Positions 17,018 to 24,382 of a stretch of DNA of 64,000 nt are shown piece by piece. Position 1 is the first letter of the stretch. Every line of letters begins with the position of its first letter. The translations under genes and the position numbers were made by a program. The notes beneath the pieces are model-generated. The model was given only the letters and a program-made list of their open reading frames with translations, was not told where the DNA came from and made no database searches. The DNA is taken from contig NZ_JAKNHJ010000013.1 of NCBI RefSeq assembly GCF_022133705.1, positions 1 through 64,000 of the forward strand. Direction: 5' to 3'. This stretch comes from Varibaculum cambriense. Lineage in GTDB: Bacteria > Actinomycetota > Actinomycetes > Actinomycetales > Actinomycetaceae.

Positions 17018-17764
17018 TTAAGAGATTCGGGTCAATAACTCTTTTACGCGCTTGGTAATCTCGTCGCGGATTTCGCGTACGACCTCTACGGGTTTCCCCG
17101 ACGGATCAGCCACCTCCCAGTCTTCATAGTGGGTTCCGGGGAAAATTGGGCATGATTCGCCACATCCCATCGTGATTACCCAATCTGCCATCTTCACTTT
17201 CGCCGGATCAAGTTTTTCTGGCTGCGCAAACGGCTCTAATCCTATTTCGGCGAGGGCGTCGCGCACCTCGGGATGTACTTCTTCGGCCGGTTCGGTGCCC
17301 GCACTCATGATGGTCACGTCAGAGCTGGCTAGTTTTTGCGCAATGGCAGCTGCCATTTGTGAGCGACCAGCGTTTTGTCTGCAGGCAAAAAGGATTCTGG
17401 TTTCGGTGGCTCCCTTTCGGCTTGTGGGTTGTTGAGGCATGTGTTTAGCGACAACGTCAAGGAGTCGAGTATCAAAATCCGGGGCGATCGAATAGTAGGC
17501 CCACTTACCCTGCTGTTCGCGGCCTAATATGCCAGCATTTACCAGCCTGGTGAGATGGTGCGAAATGGTTGACCGACTGATATTGAAAACCTCAGGAAAT
17601 GAGCATGCGCACACCGGGTTCGGTGAACAGCGGTATATGAACAGAGCCAGTTGCAGCCGCGTGACATCACTAAGTGCCGCAAAAATGTTTGCCGCTTCCT
17701 GGCATTGACCTTCGCCGGCGATTGCAGGTGCGGGGCAGCAATTTGGAGCGTGTTGGCTGTTCAT
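17018..17764 (-). CDS. ArsR-type repressor fused to a low-molecular-weight phosphatase-type arsenate reductase
   Basis: A 248-residue two-domain protein. Residues about 15-110 form an ArsR/SmtB winged helix (ALSDVTRLQLALFIYRC, SRSTISHHLTRLVNAGILG) with Cys in CSPNPVCACSF as likely As(III)/Sb(III) ligands. Residues about 123-248 are a thioredoxin-coupled or mycoredoxin-coupled ArsC of the LMW-phosphatase fold, with the P-loop CRQNAGRS (C-x5-R) and the Asp segment WEVADPSG. The fusion would couple arsenite sensing with reduction of arsenate. It is transcribed away from arsD-arsA, with a shared 90-base control region holding a perfect palindrome. Such fusions are known in actinobacteria. Confidence 0.88.
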   Translation of the reverse strand: MNSQHAPNCCPAPAIAGEGQCQEAANIFAALSDVTRLQLALFIYRCSPNPVCACSFPEVFNISRSTISHHLTRLVNAGILGREQQGKWAYYSIAPDFDTRLLDVVAKHMPQQPTSRKGATETRILFACRQNAGRSQMAAAIAQKLASSDVTIMSAGTEPAEEVHPEVRDALAEIGLEPFAQPEKLDPAKVKMADWVITMGCGESCPIFPGTHYEDWEVADPSGKPVEVVREIRDEITKRVKELLTRIS

Positions 17765-17769
17765 ATAGG

Positions 17770-17815
17770 AACTCTATCACACGTTTCGACGTCCATCGAA
17801 ACGTGTGATAGAGTT
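17770..17815. promoter_or_regulatory. large perfect palindrome, probable ArsR operator
   Basis: Bases 17770-17789 are the exact reverse complement of 17796-17815, a 20-bp inverted repeat around a 6-base spacer. It begins 5 bases before the arsR start and lies between the divergent arsR and arsD. TCGAAACG half-sites at the centre, and a further weaker TCGA pair at 17820-17838, fit binding of dimeric ArsR repressing both directions. It could also form a cruciform or a 5' mRNA hairpin. Confidence 0.7.
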
Positions 17816-17855
17816 TGTGTCGATTCGACAATCATCGAAATGTAAGGAGTTAACT

Positions 17856-18224
17856 GTGCGTCAAATCGATATCTATGAACCGGCTTTGTGTTGTTCTTCT
17901 GGAGTCTGCGGAACCGACGTAGATCAGGCTCTCGTTGATTTCAACGCGGCGCTGACCGCCCTGGATAAAGAGGGTATTACCGTAACCCGGCATAATTTGG
18001 CTTCTGCCCCTACTGATTTTGCGGCTTGCGAACCGGTTCGCGCCTATATGGAGGTAGCTGGCACAGACGGCCTACCAGTTACTGTGGTTGATGGCACTAT
18101 CGTCGCGACTGGTTCCTATCCCAAAGCCGATCAGCTCCGACAATTCGCGGGGGCATCCCTGGAGGGAAAGACAACTTTGCCCGTAGTTGAGTCTGATTGT
18201 TGTGGCGGAAGTGGGTGCTGCTAA
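17856..18224 (+). CDS. arsD: arsenite metallochaperone ArsD
   Basis: A 122-residue cytoplasmic metallochaperone that takes As(III) or Sb(III) from thiols and hands it to the ArsA ATPase; it is also a weak repressor in some species. The conserved cysteines fall exactly at positions 12, 13 and 18 (EPALCCSSGVCGTD), and a C-terminal CCGGSGCC adds two vicinal pairs. I chose GTG at 17856 because TAAGGAG lies 6 bases upstream and the protein then starts MRQIDIYEP, as in the family. Its TAA shares one base with the arsA ATG (TAATG), so the two are coupled. Confidence 0.93.
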   Translation: MRQIDIYEPALCCSSGVCGTDVDQALVDFNAALTALDKEGITVTRHNLASAPTDFAACEPVRAYMEVAGTDGLPVTVVDGTIVATGSYPKADQLRQFAGASLEGKTTLPVVESDCCGGSGCC

Positions 18225-19990
18225 TGTCCCTTCCTGAACTGAGCACCAAGTTTGCGTTTTTCACCGGTAAAGGCGGAGTCGGAAAGACTACGGTTGCTTG
18301 CTCTTTAGCTACCCGCGCGGCAGGTGAAGGCAAGCGAGTGCTGCTAGTATCCACTGATCCAGCCTCGAATATTGGGCAGGTATTCGGCCGTGAGATCGGA
18401 TCGGGCGGAGCAGAGCTAACCGACCTGGTGCCCGGCGCTATTGGTTTTGATGCGGTAGAGATTGATCCGGAGGCAGAAGCGGAGCGGTATCGCGAGTCTA
18501 TCCTGGGGCCGGTTCGCGGCCTGCTGCCACCCGAGGTGCTAGCAACAACCGAAGAAACCTTGTCTGGTTCCTGCACGGTTGAAGTCGCAAGTTTTAATCG
18601 ATTCGTCGACTATCTAACCAACGAAGACATTACTAGCCACTATGACCACATCATTTTCGATACCGCCCCGACCGGACACACCCTGCGGTTACTGTCCTTA
18701 CCCGGTGATTGGTCTAGTTTCATTGATAAAGGAGCGGGTGACGCCTCGTGTCTGGGGCCGATGTCGGGGTTAGAGAAGAACCGGCAAACCTATCACGAGG
18801 CGGTAGCAGCTCTATCTGACCCGGCACAAACTTCACTGGTGCTGGTGGCCAGGGCGCAAATCTCGACCCTGCAAGAAGCTAACCGTTCCACCGGTGAACT
18901 ACTTGAGATGGGAATTAAACCCGCACTGTTGGTGATCAACGGTATTCTGCCAGTGAGCGCCGCTACCGATCAGCTGTCGGAGTCTATTTATGCCCGGGAA
19001 CAGGCACTACTAGATGGCCTTGCCACGAATACGCAGCTGAGCGCGATCAATAGTGTTCCAACGGTATGGATCGAGTTGAACGCTAACCCGGTGATGGGGG
19101 TAGACGGCCTGTTACATCTGGGCGAGGCTGACGGCGACGCAACTTCGAGCGCGGATCCCACACTAGAGCCGAGCCCTGCGCAGTCCAATTCCGAGCTGCA
19201 CGTCGGTTTATCCCATCTGGTGGATGAGCTAGCAGAGGGAAAACCGAAACTCGTCTTGTGTATGGGCAAAGGTGGGGTTGGCAAAACCACCGTGGCGCAA
19301 ATGCTGGCATTGGAGCTCGCTAAGCGCGGCAAGCCAGTGCATCTGTCCACCACGGATCCCGCGAATCACCTCGATGTTTCCCTCGAAGATCGCATCAAAG
19401 ATTTGACGGTGTCATCAATCGATCCTGACGCGGTGACGGCTAGCTACCGTGAAGAAGTGCTCGCCACCAAAGGCGCTTCTCTCGATGCCGACGGGTACGC
19501 ACAGTTGGAGGAAGACCTGCGCTCCCCATGCACGGAAGAAGTGGCCGTTTTCAAAGCATTTTCTGAGGTCGTAGCAACGGTCCAAAACCAGTGGGTCGTC
19601 CTCGATACCGCCCCCACCGGGCACACCCTGCTATTACTGGACGCCACTGGATCCTACCACCGCGAACTCATGCGCCAATCCGGACGTGACGATTCCGCGA
19701 CCACGCTCCAACACCTGCAAGATAGGGAAGTGACCCGGCCAATCCTCGTGACGCTGCCAGAAACCACGCCAGTGCTCGAGGCACAATCCCTCGCCGCCGA
19801 CCTGTCGCGAGCAGGTATTGAGCCGTGGGCATGGGTGATCAACCAGTCACTCCCAGCAACCGAAACGTCATCGCCGTTCCTGCTACGACGAGCCAATGCG
19901 CAACAGGAGATAATTAATTCGGTCGCTGATCAGGCAGGGGTACAAGTGGTTCAACTGCCCGTCATGCTCGACCATGAACTACGTGAATAG
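18224..19990 (+). CDS. arsA: arsenical pump-driving ATPase ArsA
   Basis: A 588-residue ATPase of two homologous halves. Each half has a deviant Walker A (FTGKGGVGKTT near residue 13 and CMGKGGVGKTT near residue 347) and the switch motif DTAPTGHT (near 146 and 464). Cys in SGSCTVEV and SPCTEEV match the region of metalloid-binding residues. ArsA normally docks on the ArsB membrane pump (or works with Acr3) and powers arsenite efflux after ArsD delivers the metalloid. The ATG overlaps the arsD stop. No arsB or acr3 gene follows: a terminator comes 26 bases later, then the island border. Confidence 0.94.
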   Translation: MSLPELSTKFAFFTGKGGVGKTTVACSLATRAAGEGKRVLLVSTDPASNIGQVFGREIGSGGAELTDLVPGAIGFDAVEIDPEAEAERYRESILGPVRGLLPPEVLATTEETLSGSCTVEVASFNRFVDYLTNEDITSHYDHIIFDTAPTGHTLRLLSLPGDWSSFIDKGAGDASCLGPMSGLEKNRQTYHEAVAALSDPAQTSLVLVARAQISTLQEANRSTGELLEMGIKPALLVINGILPVSAATDQLSESIYAREQALLDGLATNTQLSAINSVPTVWIELNANPVMGVDGLLHLGEADGDATSSADPTLEPSPAQSNSELHVGLSHLVDELAEGKPKLVLCMGKGGVGKTTVAQMLALELAKRGKPVHLSTTDPANHLDVSLEDRIKDLTVSSIDPDAVTASYREEVLATKGASLDADGYAQLEEDLRSPCTEEVAVFKAFSEVVATVQNQWVVLDTAPTGHTLLLLDATGSYHRELMRQSGRDDSATTLQHLQDREVTRPILVTLPETTPVLEAQSLAADLSRAGIEPWAWVINQSLPATETSSPFLLRRANAQQEIINSVADQAGVQVVQLPVMLDHELRE

Positions 19991-20015
19991 CGATTTAGCG
20001 GAGCTAAGTCGTATA

Positions 20016-20075
20016 GGTCGCCTCGTCTCGTCTGCCAGTTTTAAATGGTTGGACAGACGAGGTGGCCGTTTTTAT
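20016..20075 (+). terminator. rho-independent terminator of arsDA
   Basis: A 13-bp stem with two G-U pairs (GGTCGCCTCGTCT with AGACGAGGTGGCC) is followed by GTTTTTATT. It lies 25 bases after the arsA stop. Confidence 0.75.
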
Positions 20076-20154
20076 TCTGAGACTTGAAAGGCTTGAATCC
20101 TTGATATTGCAACCAGGCGATATGCACGGCTCATCCCGATCCTCACCCCACTAA

Positions 20155-20226
20155 GCCCTCACGGGTTCGATTCCCGGGCTCAAAATATATGCAGGCCCCA
20201 GGATAAACCTGTGACCTGCATTCATA
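20155..20226. repeat. right-border direct repeat of the island
   Basis: The segment starts GCCCTCACGGG, holds TTCGATTCCCGGGCTC and continues to TGACCTGCATTC. It matches the left border (13301 onward) in the same orientation with scattered mismatches; the left copy additionally has the tmRNA tail inserted at the T-loop motif. It resembles an attachment-site remnant. Confidence 0.65.
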
Positions 20227-20490
20227 GTGCTAGCAACACTTCGTGTTGCGCACCGTTTCCTCACCCTCACTAATACGAAAACCCGAACGGTTTTCGCACC
20301 GTTCGGGTTCGTCATTGTGCTAGTAATCCCTGACGGGATTACGCACCATTTCGTCGTCCTCACTAATGAAAAAGCTCGAAGCTTTTTCGCCGTTCGGACT
20401 CATCGTGCTTGCAACACTTCGTGTTGCGCACAACTTCCTCCGCTTCACTAATGAAGAAACAAGTTTCTTCACCGTTCATCGTCGTCGTTG
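20227..20490. repeat. three tandem double-hairpin repeats (copies B1-B3)
   Basis: Units start at 20227, 20317 and 20405, a period of 88-90 bases, and the last ends at the tmRNA 3' end. Each has a first stem with GTGC...GCAC flanks, a spacer ending in CACTAATR, and a second stem. The second stems are CGAAAACC/GGTTTTCG, AAAAAGCT/AGCTTTTT and GAAGAAAC/GTTTCTTC: the sequence changes but the pairing stays. No coding frame covers the array. Confidence 0.8.
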
Positions 20491-20866
20491 TGGAGCCGCG
20501 GGGAATCGAACCCCGGTCCAACTGGTACTCCTGCATTCTTCTCCGTGCGCAGTCTGCCTGAACTTTTTCTCAGCCTGAATCTACTTGGCAAACTAGAGAT
20601 TCTATAGGCTCAGTCACTGTAAAGTGTCGCTGCAATCCCATTGACGAAAACTGCAGCCAGTGGCTCCTGAAAAACGACGCCAGGAACCGAGGTAGAAGCA
20701 CCCCCGGAGCTGACGGACTTTTAAAGGCTCTGCTTAAGCAGCTAGAGCGAAGTCAGTGCGGTTATGTTTAGCACTTATTGTTTTGTGAAGGACGTTAGCG
20801 AGATGACTCCACATTCTCGGCACGCTTCTCTACAACCAATACCAGCTGTCGAAACCGATCGACCCC
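20491..20866 (-). ncRNA. ssrA: transfer-messenger RNA (tmRNA)
   Basis: A 376-base tmRNA that rescues stalled ribosomes and tags their products for proteolysis. The 5' end GGGGTCGATCGGTTTCGAC pairs with the 3' end CGGCTCC over 7 bp (two G-U pairs), and the T-arm GGTTCGATTCC is intact. The tag frame, read on the minus strand from 20772 to 20734, encodes AKHNRTDFALAA followed by TAA, a typical actinobacterial tag with the ALAA degron. A single-base A follows the acceptor, so CCA is probably completed by the CCA-adding enzyme. The 3' end abuts the tandem repeat array and is partly copied at 13308-13332. Confidence 0.97.
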
Positions 20867-20873
20867 TATTAAA

Positions 20874-20902
20874 TTAATAAACACCCAACTTGAATTGTTA
20901 AA
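20874..20902 (-). promoter_or_regulatory. tmRNA promoter
   Basis: On the minus strand TTTAAC (20902-20897) and TATTAA (20879-20874) are 17 bases apart, and a 7-base A/T discriminator leads to the first G of the tmRNA at 20866. Spacing and position fit a housekeeping sigma factor promoter. Confidence 0.6.
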
Positions 20903-21005
20903 CACCCAGTGTGAATGCTCTGACCATTATTTCCATAAACCGTTTGTTAGTCAAGAGAAATATGCCACGAAAAATGAAAATACCCAACCGGAATCCTGAC
21001 TGATT

Positions 21006-21866
21006 TTACGCCCCTAATAACGTGGCGCTCAGCGTATAAACAGCTACTAGCAGCAGTAATAAGGCGAATAGGAATGTTAAAGTAGTGGATTTGGTTTTCC
21101 GGGTTAAGCTAGCGCCGATCGGACCTCCAATCATTGAGGCGAAGGCGAATGGCAGTACGCTTAGGTAATCAATCTGGATTGCGGTACCCATTCTGGCAGC
21201 TAATCCTGCCAGGGAAGCAATCACCATCACCAATAGGGAAGTGGCAGATGCCTCTTTCATGTCGAAATGCATTATCAAAGTGAGGGCAGGTACTACCGCA
21301 AATCCTCCTCCTACCCCGAAAAATCCGGTTAAAACCCCGATCAGAACGGCTGCGATAGTAATAGTAATCCAGTGGTGTAGGTGAGACTTGGAGCTGGGGG
21401 AGTTTTCATTTCCTTGGGGAGGGCGATTACAAACTTGGTTATGTCCATCCAGATTAGGAGATTTCTTTTGCTGCTTCCTTCCGGTCGCATTCCCACCGGC
21501 CGCATTTTTTTCTTTAGCTGCCTTGCGGAACATTAATCCGGCAACTATGACAAGCAATCCTGAAAACAGATACATTAACAGATTTGGTGATACCAGAGAG
21601 TTTAGGAACGACCCGATAAAAGAACCCGTAATTGAAAGCGCCCCAAATACTACCCCTTGTTTCCAGTGCACTTCTTTACGTCTGCCTATCAGGGCTATTA
21701 GGGAGGTCGCGCCCACGATTAGCAGCGAACCAGCGGCGGCATTATGGGGAGATTGTCCCAGCAGATAAACCAGTATGGGAACCGAGAGGATTCCTCCTCC
21801 TGCCCCAAGTAGACCGACGATAATGCCTACGCAGATTCCAACTATTATCGGCAAAAGTAGGCTCAT
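21006..21866 (-). CDS. TauE/SafE-family anion exporter
   Basis: A 286-residue membrane protein with about eight helices in two homologous halves, each opening with a glycine-rich motif (GLLGAGGGILSVPIL near residue 19 and GFFGVGGGFAVVPAL near residue 180). The halves are separated by a long hydrophilic, basic cytoplasmic loop (about 112-162). The family moves sulfite, sulfoacetate, sulfate-like or other organic anions. Here it is the last gene of the sulfatase operon, 12 bases after the maturase, which makes export of sulfate or sulfite set free inside the cell the most likely role. A GGAAGAAGA ribosome site precedes the ATG. Confidence 0.85.
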   Translation of the reverse strand: MSLLLPIIVGICVGIIVGLLGAGGGILSVPILVYLLGQSPHNAAAGSLLIVGATSLIALIGRRKEVHWKQGVVFGALSITGSFIGSFLNSLVSPNLLMYLFSGLLVIVAGLMFRKAAKEKNAAGGNATGRKQQKKSPNLDGHNQVCNRPPQGNENSPSSKSHLHHWITITIAAVLIGVLTGFFGVGGGFAVVPALTLIMHFDMKEASATSLLVMVIASLAGLAARMGTAIQIDYLSVLPFAFASMIGGPIGASLTRKTKSTTLTFLFALLLLLVAVYTLSATLLGA

Positions 21867-21878
21867 TGTCTTCTTCCT

Positions 21879-23228
21879 TTAATCAATGATTCTTTCCATA
21901 ATATCTGCTGCTGGTTTACCGCTAGCTACTAGCGCAGCCATCTGCTGCAAGGTAGGGAAAATATTGCGATAAAAATAGTGGTAACCAGGACATAAATAGT
22001 TTTGAGGCGGATCCAAAGGTCTGGAGTCCTCCAAGGGAAATGGATTTCGCCCACCAGTGGCCGATTTGGCTGCTTCCAGCGGTGATAGCTGTTTACTGTT
22101 TGTGGTGATAAAGCGATCCTTTGGGCAGCCCCCATAACAAAGTCGCAGGTATGGACAGTGTAGGCATTTTTGGCTGAGGTGACTCTTTTTCTTAGCGAAT
22201 TCTTTAGCGCGTTCAGTATTAGCTAGGTCGAAAAAGTCTTTATCGCGCAGGTTTCCCAGTTTCCAATCTGGTTCTACCCAATGGTCACAAGCATAAACAT
22301 CGCCGTTAAACTCCAAGGCGAAGTTGTTTCCACAGATTGGAGCATGTACGCAGTTGCTTATTTGTCCGAACATTGCGGCGAGAGCTGCGTCAAAATCTTG
22401 GACGAATACTTTTCCCACATCGTGACGTATCCATTCGTTGAATACCTCCAGCAGAAACACTCCATATTTTTCTGGCTCTACACTACGGGAAGTAACTGCC
22501 TGACCATGTTGCCTATAGAGTAACCCTACCTTTTCGTTTGATAGATTACGGTCTTTTCTTGATCTCCAACCGGCTTCTGCCTGGGCTAAATCTTTGTCAT
22601 TAACTCTTTCAACTATGGGAATGAATTGGATAAAATCTGCCCCTAAAGAATCACGAAAATACCGGTAAACTTCCTGGCCATGATCTTGGTTAGCGTGATG
22701 TATGGTGCATAAAATATTGCATTTGACTCCGTAGTTCTGGAGGTGTTCCCAGCCTTTTAACACCATTTTTTGGGTGGGGCGACCAGCTCGGTTGACTCGA
22801 TAAGTGTCATGATATTCTTCTGGTCCGTCAAGGGAGATTCCCACCAGGAAATCGTTATCGAACAAAAACCTTGCCCATTCAGCGTTTATTAGAGTGCCAT
22901 TGGTTTGCAGGGCGTGTTTAACTACTTGATCAGGGCGTCGGTATTTGTCACAAAGTTTTAGAGCTAATTTATAAAAATCTAGACCCCGTAACGTGGGTTC
23001 TCCGCCTTGCCACAGCATAGTTACGATTCCATCAGGCTGGGCTTGCAGGAAACGCTGAATATACAGTTCGAGAGTCGCTTCGCTCATTGTTTGCTGCCGT
23101 GCGTTGTACAGCAGCTCTTTAGAAAGGAAAAAACAATACTTACAGTCCAGGTTACAGGCAGCTCCGGTCGGTTTGGTGACCACTGCAAATGGTAATTGTC
23201 GGTTGGAAGGTGTCTGGGTGTTACTCAT
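21879..23228 (-). CDS. anaerobic sulfatase-maturating enzyme (radical SAM, SPASM)
   Basis: A 449-residue radical SAM enzyme that oxidises the active-site Cys (or Ser) of sulfatases to formylglycine without oxygen. The SAM-binding cluster motif is CNLDCKYC (C-x3-C-x2-C, about residues 20-27). The SPASM region with cysteines for two auxiliary 4Fe-4S clusters spans about 285-380 (CVHAPICGNNF, YACDHW, CLHCPYLRLCYGGCPKDRF). GGEPTLRG near residue 75 binds SAM. The ATG overlaps the stop of the upstream ROK regulator by 8 bases. Its substrate is almost surely the Cys-type sulfatase two genes upstream, and its presence suggests an anaerobic or oxygen-poor habitat. Confidence 0.93.
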   Translation of the reverse strand: MSNTQTPSNRQLPFAVVTKPTGAACNLDCKYCFFLSKELLYNARQQTMSEATLELYIQRFLQAQPDGIVTMLWQGGEPTLRGLDFYKLALKLCDKYRRPDQVVKHALQTNGTLINAEWARFLFDNDFLVGISLDGPEEYHDTYRVNRAGRPTQKMVLKGWEHLQNYGVKCNILCTIHHANQDHGQEVYRYFRDSLGADFIQFIPIVERVNDKDLAQAEAGWRSRKDRNLSNEKVGLLYRQHGQAVTSRSVEPEKYGVFLLEVFNEWIRHDVGKVFVQDFDAALAAMFGQISNCVHAPICGNNFALEFNGDVYACDHWVEPDWKLGNLRDKDFFDLANTERAKEFAKKKSHLSQKCLHCPYLRLCYGGCPKDRFITTNSKQLSPLEAAKSATGGRNPFPLEDSRPLDPPQNYLCPGYHYFYRNIFPTLQQMAALVASGKPAADIMERIID

Positions 23229-24351
23229 AGATTTTACCTATTGACTCTTCTCGTCTTCTTACAGCCAACTCGTTATAAACCGCTGCAACTGCCCCTAAGG
23301 CAACGTCACTATCGGCGAGCTTGGCGGTTACTATTTTGGGATTATGAAATAGGCGGGGAGCTACTGCTGCTGCTATTTGCTTCGACAGAGCCGGGAAGGT
23401 GTCTATGAGTTCTCCCCCTAGAACAATGGTTTTCGGATTATACAAGAGGGCTGCATATTCGATTCCTTGAGCAAGATAGGTTAGTGCGCGTTGAAGAATA
23501 TCTCCCGTTTCGAGGTCGCCTGCCTGGGCTTTTTGAGCAAACTCGGTAAGGTTGCTAACTTTAGCTAAGCTGCACAGGGCGGGTACGCTAGTGAACTGTT
23601 CTAGGCATCCGGTGCGTCCACAATAGCAGCGTAAATCTTGCCCCGCGGCAGGGAGATGGCCCAGTTCACCTACGATTACTGGCGATCCGGTGGTGGCACT
23701 ATCTACCGTAAAGCAGCAGCTGACTCCGCCGGATATACGTATGTATAGTTGCCTGTCCCCTTGGGGAGGCTGTGTTGATCGCGATTCGCCTAACCCCGAC
23801 ATTTCTACTACGTTTTTAGTGACTGTCAGGCATTGCCAAAACTTGGATACTGTTTGCTCTACGCTATTGGTTAGGTGGGGGGAGATAGGCTCGGGGATAC
23901 CTACTCCCACTCCAGATAGTGAAGTTAAATCAAGGTCTTTTAGATGTGCGTTATCACTGATTAACTGACAAATACTGGCTAGAGGTTCGGTCCAGTCAGA
24001 AAAAGAGCAGTAATCTTTACTAGATTTATCGAGCACATTTCCGGCGCGATCCATAATGAGCGCAGTGGCGTTATTACGGGCAATGTTGATACCGATTGCG
24101 TAGCCGGTTTTTTCCCGTAAATATAGGGTCTCACTTGGGCGGCCGCGAGGACGTAAAGGTGTTTCGTCCTCTGTTACTCCGGTAACACTGGTAATGCTAT
24201 TAGTGCTAAAGAGCCTGGCGAGAGCGCGGCTTAGAGTTGGTCGCGATACTTTTAACGCTCTAGCTAGCTCCCTGCGAGAAGTGGGTGCTTGGCTTAGGTG
24301 CTTGACGATTCGGTTTTCTAATTCAAACGGATCGCTTAGCCGCGTTCTCAT
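23221..24351 (-). CDS. ROK-family transcriptional regulator
   Basis: A 376-residue regulator with an N-terminal winged helix (about 12-50, SRRELARALKVSRPTLSRALARL) and a ROK sugar-kinase-like domain. The zinc motif CYCGRTGCLEQF (about 243-254) fits the C-x-C-G-x2-G-C-x-E signature. The kinase-like core is retained (GVGIPEP, GGELIDTFP), but ROK repressors of this build usually only sense a sugar or sugar phosphate. It lies within the sulfatase operon, with GGAG 8 bases before the ATG, and probably controls that operon according to the imported sugar; an operator cannot be named from one sequence. Confidence 0.88.
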   Translation of the reverse strand: MRTRLSDPFELENRIVKHLSQAPTSRRELARALKVSRPTLSRALARLFSTNSITSVTGVTEDETPLRPRGRPSETLYLREKTGYAIGINIARNNATALIMDRAGNVLDKSSKDYCSFSDWTEPLASICQLISDNAHLKDLDLTSLSGVGVGIPEPISPHLTNSVEQTVSKFWQCLTVTKNVVEMSGLGESRSTQPPQGDRQLYIRISGGVSCCFTVDSATTGSPVIVGELGHLPAAGQDLRCYCGRTGCLEQFTSVPALCSLAKVSNLTEFAQKAQAGDLETGDILQRALTYLAQGIEYAALLYNPKTIVLGGELIDTFPALSKQIAAAVAPRLFHNPKIVTAKLADSDVALGAVAAVYNELAVRRREESIGKIYE

Positions 24352-24382
24352 CCAGGCTCCTTTCCAGTGTATTTATTTACTA

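Larger units (their letters stand above)
13301..20490. mobile_element. candidate genomic island next to ssrA, bracketed by direct repeats
   Basis: The left border (from 13301) and right border (from 20155) share about 110 bases in the same orientation, starting GCCCTCACGGG and including a T-arm-like TTCGATTCCCGGGCTC. Between them lie an LPXTG protein, a methyltransferase remnant, a cupin, a gene-poor stretch with another repeat, and an arsenic locus. The right border runs into the tmRNA gene. No integrase or transposase gene is seen inside, so the means of mobility is unknown and the island may be a composite of several insertions. Confidence 0.5.

Noticed and set aside
20227-20490. CRISPR array
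   Set aside because: Units are 88-90 bases long with two stems each, differ in sequence, lack unique spacers and have no cas genes nearby.
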